Origin: Physocladia obscura
Lineage: Eukaryota; Chytridiomycota; Chytridiomycetes; Chytridiales; Chytriomycetaceae
Reading direction: 5' to 3'
NCBI GenBank assembly: GCA_027596945.1
Contig: JADGJH010000006.1
Location: 18,307-47,021 of the forward strand
DNA: 28,715 bases
Positions 19,739-28,715 of this stretch are shown here, piece by piece. The notes beneath the pieces are model-generated. The model was not told the DNA's origin and made no database searches. It worked only from the letters and a program-made list of their open reading frames with translations. A program made the position numbers and the translations under genes. The first letter of the stretch is position 1; each line of letters starts with the position of its first letter.

Positions 19739-21820
19739 ATGAGCGTTGACAAAGGCACACGCCAAAATGCTTTTCATGCCGACGTGTGCGACACTATAAT
19801 TCGGAACGTTACAGACAATCGTGATCTACTACAGCTTGCGTGCATAAACAAAGTATGGAGGGCAAGTGCTGAGGCGGCCCTGTGGCGACGAATTGATGTG
19901 ACGACAGCAGAATGTTAGCAGTCGTTCTTTTTTGCTCTGATCCAGATGCTTATTACACTATTGTTATTGCTATTATTGCTATTATTATTATTGGGCAGGG
20001 GATATAGGAGGGTCGCGAGCACAGCGGACACGACTCGCGTATGCAAAAAACGTGCGAGAGCTTTGCGTTCGTGGCAACGATTACGAGCAGCAATCATATT
20101 TTGGACGGAACGAGATGGGCGAAAGAGGCGTTGGTGTTGGGGTCGGAGCGATTGGCGTTGGCGGAGGAGGAGCGGCGGGGCTTGCGCGGTTTGCGGCGGC
20201 GGCGGGCGACGGACTGCGGGTTCTGCGGCTGGACGGCCCGGCGCTGGTGACGGACGACGAGCTGTGGGCGGTGGCGGCGCGGTGCGGGCGGCTGGCGACG
20301 CTGGCGCTGACGTTGAGCGACGCCGACGCCGACTCCAAATACGCGAGGCCCGCCGCCGTCGCCCCGTCCGCCGCCGCCGCCGCCGCCGTGCCTGCCGTGC
20401 CGTCGAAGGCCGGCCCAAAGTCTGCGCCGAAAGGCTGCTCGCCCGACGGGTTCGCCGCCGTTGCCCCCAATCTGCGTGCCCTGCGCCGCCTGCATTTGCG
20501 TCTCGCCACTGCGCTCCCCATCACCGCCGCAACCCGCGCCTTCGAAAGCATCGCAATACATTGCTCGCGACTAATCTCTTTCAAAATCGAGTCGGCCGGG
20601 AGCTCCAACTTCCACCAAACTACACCGGCAACTACAACAGCAATGGGATCATTGTCAGCAGCAACAGCTACTTCGGCGGTTGCCTCCTCCATCGTTAAAA
20701 TTCTTGCTGCCAATTCCTCTTCTCTCACAGATCTTTCACTCGCCCTCTGGGATCTGGACCCTCCCGCTTTCTCTTACATCGTTGCCAATGCAGCCAAGCT
20801 GCTCAACCGCCTCGAGTCCCTGCATATTGCTGCATTCTCTTCCCTTTCCGAGCTTACACCGGTCGTTGCTGCCAACTCCGCCTCCCTCAAGTCTCTTTCA
20901 CTCGCTGATATGCTTGGGCACCCATCAATAGAACCGCAACATCTTGCTGAATTTTTTGCGGACTCGTCGTTTCAAAACCCTCTTGTTCTCGAGTCGCTCT
21001 CTCTTGAAGCTATTGGCGATCTTGTCCAAGTTCTCCCTTATCTTGTTCGGTTCATAAATATCTCCTCCCTCCGCATTACTCCTTCCAGGCTTTCTGCCTC
21101 TGTCTCTTATTCCCGTCTGGACGATCTGCTTGTGCGCATTCTTCCTTCATTTTCCAATCTGCGCCGTCTTGTTCTTTGTCTGTCTCAAAATTTCGCTCTT
21201 TTAGCTGTTGCCGACTCTTGTCCGTTACTCGAATCAATTGATTTGATCGACGCTTCTCTGGTACGCTTCACTCCTACCAACTTATTGCGTAAAATTTGCG
21301 TAACTGTGGAAACTTACTGCTTTCAATTTTTTTTTTTTAGGTGACTGATCAAGGTTTAATCCTTCTCGTGAAAGGCTGTCCACTTCTCACGCACGTTAGC
21401 CTTGGCTCCGCGATAAGCATTACTGACATATCAATCAAAGTTTTGGCGCGGAGTTTATCGGTCGGGCTCAAATCTTTGTCGCTTCCATTCCGCGCTTCAA
21501 ACTTGGATTTAAAAAATATTCTTCAAGAGCTCGCAACCCATTGCCCAAATCTAGAGTCTTTGCTCAATATACCGTGGCAATTTACAAACAACAATAATAA
21601 AAATAATAATGTATCGGAAAAGGATTTGAAGAACGAACAAATGACGGCTGTTTTCGAAATATTGCCGCAAATGAAAAACTTGCGAAGGTTCGGCATGTGC
21701 TGGATTGTCGGATCTTCCGTTGGTCCTGCTTTCGGTTTCGGATCTTCATTTTCGCCTGTTGAGGTTGATGAACTGAAAAAGATTTGTCCAAAACTCAAAA
21801 CTGTTTTATTCAAAGCATAA
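19739..21820 (+). CDS. F-box and leucine-rich-repeat protein
   Basis: This is the only plus-strand gene recognised. Three exons, 19739-19913, 19999-21260 and 21341-21820, give 638 aa with intact phase. Exon 1 holds an F-box (FHADVCDTIIRNVTDNRDLL to VWRASAEAALWRRI), which in this class binds Skp1 in SCF ubiquitin ligases. Exon 2 continues with AKNVRELCVRGND and runs of LRRs (NLRALRRLHLRL, SSLTDLSLALWDL, SLKSLSLADM, PLLESIDLIDASL). The third exon starts VTDQGLILLVKGCPLLTHVSL, an AMN1/FBXL-style repeat. Intron 2 (21261-21340, GTACGC...TTTTTAG) is clear; the exon 2 acceptor (GGGCAG at 19998) is the best of several. Exon 2 contains an extreme GC-rich, Ala-rich segment (about 20120-20530) unlike the rest of the window. 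The substrate is unknown. Confidence 0.85.
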
Positions 21821-21879
21821 TGAAGCAATAAACTTTTTTTTTTTTCACCTTGTTAAAAATTATTTTTATAAGCCGACAG

Positions 21880-24800
21880 TTATGGAGTTGAGTTTCTTCG
21901 CTCAAGCCATATTTTTTCCAGTCCAGATATATCAGTACATGCTTGTACGAGCGACGCGCGCAAAGAATCCACCGCAGTTGTTGAATCAGTCCCATTATTA
22001 AAGCCTTTACCATTACTGATAGAAGAGGCCAAAAACAAGGAATTATTTGTCCACAAGAAGCCTTTAGCCCCCGGAAGAACTTGAATAAACGCAACGCCTG
22101 TACAATGTACAAATTGGGTATACTCATAATATGGCTGATTGGTATACGAATATTTCACAGACGCGCCAGTATCATGGAATGCTTTGTCAGCCTCCAAGTC
22201 CAGAATAAATCCGTTTTTGTGTGCAACCGCGAAAATAAAGTCCGTCTTGTCGGCCAACGTTGCGGTTGGTGGCGGCGAGAAGGCGAGATTAATTTGAATC
22301 AGGCTTTGGAATGGGTTGTCGTTCGAGAAACGTCGCGCTTGTTCGATCGGTGCTTCAACAAATTTGAAGCCATTTTTTTTGGCACTGCGGTTCCATTCAT
22401 CAAGAAGTTCTTCGAGGAGACGCGGAGTGCATACAAGCCAATGTAAATACAGATGGTAGCTGCATATAATGAAAACACGGTAAAATTGAAATTCAAGAAG
22501 AAAAAAAAAACAACGTTTAATTAGATCAAAAACCAATGTAAAACCAACCAATTGTGAGAGTTGTGAATAGCATCATAGTGCAAAACAACCATCTCCTTCT
22601 GCTCAAGTATAATATTTTTTCAGCGAAAAATAGCAATAACAAAAAATAACTAACCCGTGTACTTATGTTTTTTGAGTCCAAGTCAATAACAATCTTTTTC
22701 GAAAGTTCAATTGGCGGAATATTTTTTTTCGCTGTTGGTGAAGTTTTGATCTCTCCATTTTGAGCTGCAGTTTTAACAGCAAGCTTTACTTCAGTTGCAG
22801 ACCCTGGTTTTCGCAACAGTTTTTCCTTTGCACCTCCATTTTTCTCGCGCTCAAACTCCAATTCCTTTTCTTTCTCTTTTTCCCAATCCCTGTTCTGATA
22901 ATTCTGATTCTCTTTGTCGTCATCGTAGTTACTTTCGTTATAACTATTCTCCTTATTCTCATTCTGTTGAAAAAGTTTTCCCTCTTTGTCCTTATCTGAG
23001 TGTTTTTTTTCTCTTTCCTCCCGCAAGTTGGCTTCATTCAAACAGTCATCGGAAATTTTATAGTAGAAATGTCCGTCTAAAAATTTGTGCAGCTTCTTTC
23101 CATGAACGATGATGCCTTTGATGTGAAGCTCGTTACCAAACGCAACAGCCTCTTCTCTTGAATATAAATCAGAGAAATTCAGCAACATCCAGCTGACACA
23201 TTCAGAGCCAATAAAATGGTTTTTATACAATCTGTGATGCCAAACTGATCAAAAGAAGATTATAATTGGAAAAAAACAAAAGAAAAAAAAATCAAAAATT
23301 TTTCACCTCGATCCTGAATATCAAGTCCAGTGGTGGGATTGGACATTGCTAAAACAATATTTAAATTGGAAGAAGCCTTTGTCAGATACATTTTTGGTGG
23401 TTCCACATCCAAAAAATTTGTAGTCCCATCAGTCTCTGCGTTTTTCTTCAATTTTTGCCATTTAACCGCCACAAATTGGCTTTTCAAAAATGTTGTCTTT
23501 TCAATGCCCAATCCACTTGATCCCCTCGCAAGCCTTGTAGCCCCATTGCTCAATGCTGGACTGTATTCAACTGTTGGAGTGATAGCAGTATCATAGAACG
23601 CTTTTTCATCGCCGCTCCAGCGATATTTTTCCACAAAGTCTATAAAACGATCAAAGCCGATGAGCCGTAAATCTTCATCGCTGATGTTTGCATCCTCTGC
23701 AAACGGATTTTGAATTGCCTTTGTTGATTCAAGTGGTATGAGGAGGAACCGAGTTCGCCAATATCGTAAGCTATCCGTCATTTCTTTTTGGGATCCTGAA
23801 ATATAAGAAGAATATATATATGTTAGCGTTAACATAAATAATTATTTTTCACAATAACCGGCAATTAAATGATCCAAATTATTCCAAGAATAGTTTGCCA
23901 GATGAGGATAGGAAAAGCTGAAAGCAGCATTCAAATAGCCAGGCATATTTTTAGACCAAACCATGCATTTGCTATTGTAATTATCCTTGCTATATGAAGC
24001 TTCTTTCATCAGAATTCGAACTTCGACTTTTTGCCCAGCTGAATCCAAATACAGACGGTGAATATGATGTCCAAATCCAAGATAATAAGGCTTATCCAAT
24101 GGAACTTTCATTGCATCTTTTTCTGAAATAGGCAAAATGGCTTCCGAGCTCTTTTGGTTTTTTGCCAATGGTGATGACTTAGAATTTATACTTGACAATC
24201 TTGCTCTTGTAGATGAAGGCACGGGCGCAGATTTAAGTGTTTTAGTTGTTGTCGGCAGATGTTCGGGCTTCCAAAACTTACTCACTGTCCCTGGCCCCAC
24301 CACATCTGCGACAGGGATTTCGTCTCCCATCGTCACCGAAACTCCTTTTTCTGTGATTGGAGCAGTAATAATTTGAAAGCCCTGTGTGAGCCGCTGCGAT
24401 ATAAGTTCAACAAAAAGAGATTCAAGGCGCTGTGTGGATGTTACTGTCGGTCCACTTTGGTCTTGGTACAGCGATGTCTCGTCGGGTATAACACCATATA
24501 TATATTTGCTGTATGTGCCAAGAATTTCTTCCGACGGATAAAATCCATGTGACAGCGGCAAGCTGAGTGCGTTATTTTTTATTTTTAGTCAAAAAAAAAA
24601 AATTAAAAAAAAAAAAAATCAAAGCAAAATAAAAAACACTTTACCATGCTGGGGTAGACATTGATGTCCAATTCACACCAGTGTTGAAATATCTTTTTTG
24701 AGATTCTGGAAAAATATGCTCCCATTTGTTCAGTGCTGGTCCAAACTCGTCTTTACTCTTCATAGGATTGCAAGGATTCGGCTGAAAAATGAAACAATCA

Positions 24801-27510
24801 ATGAAATACCAAAAGAAAAAAAAAAAAGGAAAAAATTAACGAAAGAGAGAGAGAGTGAGTGAGTGAGTGAGAGAAGAAATGGCGTCTCACTGTTTTTTTT
24901 GATGTATTCTTGATTAAAATTGACCGTTTTCCGGGTGATTGTTTTGCAGGATCAATCAAATCAGCGAATCCAGATCCAGTCTTCCAACTAACAGCGGTTG
25001 TTGAGCCATCAACACCATGTTTTTGGTGATTGTGACGGGAATTAGACATATAATTTGCAATTTTTATTCCTGCGGCTTCCACAGGCTCCCAGGTTCCGTC
25101 GCTAAAGTGACTATTTTCGTCATTTTGTTTTGCTTTGAGGGTATCATATGTCAAAGATAATTCATTGGTATAAACAGCGATGGGTGCAGCGTTTTTAAAA
25201 CTAATATTTGATAGATTCGCCGAGCGTTGAGATAAAATACTTGATCGACGTGGATTTTTTTCTAATCCTCCCAATGAAGTTTTCTCGAAAACTGATTGAT
25301 CGGAGGAAATATAGCTGTTACTGCTATTATTGTCGTCACGGTTTTGATAAGAAAATTCAGAATATTCTGGAGACTTGTCAAATATTTGCGGCATCTCAAA
25401 GTGGTCTTGATTAGAAAGCACGTCATGTGGATTGAAGACCTGCTGATCGTATTGATCATAGACGGAATTATTCGAAGAGTAAGCGTCAGATAATATACTT
25501 CCAATTGAAATTGTCGCTGAGACCGTGTTTATGCCTGTAGTAATCGTATCGTGTGAATCATCGTCATTCGAGTTGGTTTTTGAAATTTCAGCATTTTCGT
25601 CTTCAAAGTAATCGACGACTATGCAGGGTATTAATTTTGTGCTGATCGAATGAGCTTCAGGTAATTGTGTCCGTAGCTTAAAACCAGTTTTCTGCTTGCT
25701 ATTGAATCCGTTCTCGGTTTCATTATAAAAACTGACGTCGCACCAATTTGGAAGATTAAAGAATATTGACCACTCATTTTCATTTTTTAGTCGATCAATA
25801 TCATCGTCAATCCACAGCGGATCCACAACTTCTTCGAATGTGTTTACAATTTTTCCTCCCTGAAGTGAATTATCCTCAGTTAACGGTGTGGGAAAATGCG
25901 ACGTCGGACCATTAATGCCACTGATACCACTAGCTTGGCTGCCACTCGCTCCAACGCTCCCTTCATTTTTTGCAGTAGATTTAGTTCGAACTTTTTGTCC
26001 AACGTATTGGAACAATGGAACCATATGAAGCGGTCGATTTGCAAGTGATACAATATCACATGCGACACCACAATCAAACATACGCTGGGTTGTAAGCCGC
26101 AGAAGTTTTTTGTTAACATTAAAAAACCCTGGGCTATAGAATTAACGTTAGGTATATTTTTCTTTACAAACATTAAAATAAGTGAAACCTGGGAGTGACA
26201 ACTATAATTGATAGTCCGGTTTTCACAAGATCTCGATCGATGTAATGCTTTGCAAACTGATTCATGGCAAGATTCACTGATTCCAAAAAGTTTCCGTCCA
26301 ATGCAGAAGAGTTGTAACCACCCGATAAAATATAACCACCGATTTCACTTTGTAATACATCTCTTTCAAAGCGAACGAACTCGCGTTTCAAAGGCACAAG
26401 AATTTGAGACCAATCAGATCGAATTTCCCAGTCTGCAACAACACGATAAAAGTCGCGGTATGGTCGACCCAGATAGTCGCGCAAGATTCCAGAAAACATT
26501 TCGTTGTATGGCAATTGCGAAAGATTTTCGAATGATGAAACAGATTCAGAATTAGTGTTGCTTATGCTTTCGGTGTGGTTTGATTGTTCTTTGTAAAATA
26601 TTCGAGAAAATAGGACGACAGAAACCACGTGGTTAGTGGAAGCTTCCTTCCAAACTGAAAACAAGTCTGGCAGAAATCCAGTCTATTTTATTGTTATGTT
26701 TTGGCAAATGACAGGACAGCAGTGAGAGAAAATGAGAGAAAGAGATAGGAGAATCACTAACGATACACTTTTCAGATAGGAGCTGCCCATCGTCGCCAAA
26801 CTCCCACATTTCTTTACTCATTTGAATAAATATGAACATCTTTGCTGTATGTGATCGAAACACAAGTTTCGTCGAATCGGTAACATAAGCACAGTCAGCA
26901 TATTGTCCACCCACAACCATTTCTGCGACAAAAGAACGGATGGAGGTGGAATTTACAGGCTTTCCTGCATACACAAGCGTGTTTCTGAGAGAAAGTTTGA
27001 GACGCCACATGTCGGAACGCGTCACATATTGGTAAGCAAAAGCAAGCACAACTAATTCAGCACGAAGTGGTTCAGGATCAATTCGGCGAATAGTGACTAG
27101 TGAATGCGGCTGAAAGTCGTGCTGAGCAACAAGACGCTGTGCAACAGATACCTATTTAACAACAGTATTGACAAAAAATGTATTCAAAATTGCATCTGGA
27201 TGAAAGAAACACAACCGTTGAATAAAACACGCACCCGTTCACGAAGCTGGCGAATTCCAGTATCAGCCGCGAACCATGTCACCTGCACAATTAATGGCAG
27301 TGGATAACGATTCTGCTTCATTCGATAGTCTCCTTTTTCACCCATTTCTGTCTTTGAGCTGTCGCTATCTTTCGCGTTTGTTGGCATCGCTTCAATCTCC
27401 AGCAGATCGCCAATCGCAACTTCTCCAACAACCGAAAGCAGCGCCTCAGCAGATACAACAAGATCTTCCTCGGAGAAGTTACTGTCATGACTCCCAAGAA
27501 TACACTCCAT
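21880..27510 (-). CDS. IML1: Iml1/DEPDC5, GATOR1 (SEACIT) subunit
   Basis: Iml1/DEPDC5 belongs to the GATOR1/SEACIT complex, which restrains TORC1 through Rag/Gtr GTPases at the vacuole or lysosome. Ten exons: 27235-27510, 26767-27151, 26189-26654, 24891-26133, 24645-24781, 23859-24562, 23307-23795, 22655-23244, 22549-22598, 21880-22459; 1,639 aa, in line with the family's 1,580-1,600. Seen: LVVLAFAYQYVTRSDMWRL; EVTI-like VVSVVLFSRIFYKEQ; VVTPSPGFFNVNKKLL; DIVSLANRPLHMVPLFQY; a long Ser/Asn-rich insert (exon 4); NKWEHIFP and ACLPLSHGFYPS; WNNLDHLIAGSQKEMTDSLR then YWRTRFLLIP; a DEP domain at about 1234-1300 (GSECVSWMLLNFSD, LHKFLDGHFYYKI); a charged Lys/Glu/Asn linker; LHYDAIHNSHNCYHLYLHW; and the C-terminal block FILDLEADKAFHD, YTQFVHCTGVAFIQVLP. 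The stop is 59 bp from the convergent F-box stop. Confidence 0.95.
24842..24875. repeat. GA/GAGT microsatellite in IML1 intron 4
   Basis: A (GA)n run passes into (GAGT)n on the plus strand, which is pyrimidine-rich on the transcribed strand. It starts about 15 bp inside the donor (GTGAGA) of the 24782-24890 intron. It is likely a length-variable simple repeat. Confidence 0.9.
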
Positions 27511-27607
27511 CTCTCAACCACAAGACTTTTTTAAGGCGAAAAAAAAAAAAACATTGACCCATTTTCTACCATTTTCGACATAATTGTGGGAGGGGTGTTG
27601 GCAAAAT

Positions 27608-28395
27608 TTAAGCTGAAACGATCTTCTTGGGGCGTCCGCGTCCTCTTTTTTCACCATCAGCTGCAACAGCAGCTTTCTTCGAAATTTCTTTCTCTGTTTT
27701 TCCTACCGCTGTCTCAAGATTTTCTTCATCACCGTGATTAGCCTTGGGGGATGCCCATTCATTAACATCTGTAGTTTGATCTCTAAAAAGTGAAACATAA
27801 GTAATTATTTGTCAAATATGTGATGCACTTACTTTTTTGGACGACCACGGCCGCGTTTCGGCTCACCATTGGACGGAACTGCAGCTTTTGGAGACGAATC
27901 CAGCTTTTTAGGACGGCCGCGTCCGCGCTTTTCCCCAACTACAGCCGCAGCTTTCGGAGACGACGCGGAAGCTGGTTTTGGTGGACGACCGCGGCCACGC
28001 TTTTTTTCTTCATCCCCGGCGTTTTCTTCCGCGTTTCCGCCTTCGTGGTGCTGACCATCATCTCCACTGTCCCCAATGTTATTATTGTTGTCCGACACAT
28101 CCTCTGCGCCAATAACATCGTCCTCATCATTTGATTCCTTCGGATTACCACGGGGCTTTTTCGGCGTAGCTTCATCATCGTCGGATTCAGCCGACGCGCC
28201 GGATTCACCATTTGATTTTGGTTGACGACCACGTCCTCTTTTTGTTGCGTCGGTGTCGGCAGGTGCTGTTTTTTCTGGGGGGGTTTCCTTTGGTTTGGTT
28301 GTTTTGTTTTTTTAATGGGTGGAGTTGACGATACCGTTGTTCTGGCGGCTTTTGGCGGGCGGCGATCGCACCGCTGGTGGCTGTTGGGGAGCCAT
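27608..28395 (-). CDS. Multi-AT-hook DNA-binding protein
   Basis: Three exons, 28335-28395, 27833-28274 and 27608-27782, give 225 aa. Five AT-hook cores are visible: KRGRGRQPK near the start, KKRGRGRPPKP, EKRGRGRPKK, PKRGRGRPKK (split by an intron just after it), and EKRGRGRPKKI at the C-terminus. They are separated by Ser/Ala/Asp/Glu-rich linkers with SSPKAA repeats. Such proteins bind the minor groove of AT-rich DNA (HMGA-like). The first intron (28275-28334, GTATCG to CCCCCCCAG) removes an in-frame TAA and joins MAPQQPPAVRSPPAKSRQNN to EKTAPADTD. The second intron (GTAAGT...TTTTTAG) is clear. The first exon lies in a homopolymer-rich stretch and is less certain. The stop is 97 bp from the IML1 start on the same strand. 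Confidence 0.82.
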
Positions 28396-28715
28396 TATTT
28401 GTTCTTGAAGTTGTGTGTGGTCTGGATGTGAAATGCTATCGTCGAAGAAGTATCGGTTTTTTTTATTTTTTATTTTTAATAATTATGTGAGAATGGGGAG
28501 AAGAAATGAAAGGGTGGCTCTATGCAAGCAAATATACGCGCAGACTGAGTGATTTAATGTTTGGGGATTTTGGGCTTTTTACTGTGGTTTTTTTCCTGTC
28601 TGTTTGTGTTCGGACAACCTCTGTTTCGCCTTTTACTTTCTTTTTTTTTTTTTTTTTTTTGGAGGGGCTTTTTTTTATGTGGAACAAATTGGGGTGGGAA
28701 AGAGGGGGGGGGGGG
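28396..28715. other. 5' flank of the AT-hook gene and contig end
   Basis: This is T-rich and G-rich sequence with a poly-T run (about 28640-28660) and a terminal poly-G run. The final G run looks like low-quality read or contig end. No gene is seen. Confidence 0.5.

Noticed and set aside
20081..20728. Long minus-strand open frames opposite the F-box/LRR exon
   Set aside because: They result from high GC removing stop codons. They encode Arg/Ala/Pro low-complexity sequence and carry no family motif, while the plus strand has clear LRRs.
28275..28334. In-frame TAA breaking the AT-hook gene
   Set aside because: The stop lies inside a GTATCG...CCCCCCCAG intron whose removal keeps phase and joins both coding parts.
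1..28715. CRISPR arrays, tRNA or rRNA genes, intact transposons
   Set aside because: None were seen on reading both strands. The repeats present are a 21-bp pair, a microsatellite and homopolymers, and no transposase or reverse transcriptase motif appears.

Overview
The window is a piece of a eukaryotic nuclear genome, most likely an early-diverging (chytrid-like) fungus. The evidence is an AT-rich background, short GT-AG introns (mostly about 55-230 bp), very short intergenic spacers, and gene models of the fungal/opisthokont type (MOB, EFM4, eIF3d, a Set9-type methyltransferase, Iml1). The organism call is an inference. A run of ten N at 12757-12766 and long homopolymers at the right end show that this is draft assembly.

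Layout. All recognised genes except one are on the minus strand. From left to right: a MOB-family kinase activator (66-767); an EFM4-type eEF1A lysine methyltransferase (1385-2611); a single open gene joining a dual-specificity phosphatase to a basic-secretory-protein metallopeptidase domain (2670-4162); translation factor eIF3d (4190-6831), whose two longest introns carry three candidate C/D box snoRNAs; a CpG-starved gene-poor stretch (about 7261-9180); a large chromatin gene (9461-13643) reading Set9/SUV4-20 SET domain, zinc finger, PWWP and chromo-barrel/Tudor-like domain; a vWA/ZZ/FG-rich protein (13696-17291); a second CpG-starved stretch (about 17430-19260) with a decayed tandem copy of the vWA gene's 3' end and another decayed coding region; an F-box/LRR gene on the plus strand (19739-21820) with a very GC-rich second exon; the GATOR1/SEACIT subunit Iml1 (21880-27510), convergent with the F-box gene; and a small multi-AT-hook protein (27608-28395).

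Exon models were built by hand: GT-AG sites were chosen so that reading phase and family alignment both fit. All summed coding lengths are multiples of three. The genes are mostly housekeeping and regulatory: translation (eIF3d, EFM4, snoRNAs), chromatin (Set9-PWWP, AT-hook), nutrient signalling (Iml1), Hippo/MEN-type signalling (MOB) and ubiquitin targeting (F-box). They do not form an operon-like pathway, though several same-strand neighbours are separated by only 27-97 bp between stop and next start.

The most notable points are (1) a natural fusion of a Set9-like H4K20 methyltransferase with a PWWP domain, the domain carried by the separate Set9 partner Pdp1 in fission yeast; (2) snoRNA candidates in eIF3d introns that share a guide matching the 25S rRNA region targeted by yeast snR51; (3) a phosphatase-metallopeptidase fusion; and (4) two CpG-depleted islands that look like methylation-driven gene decay.
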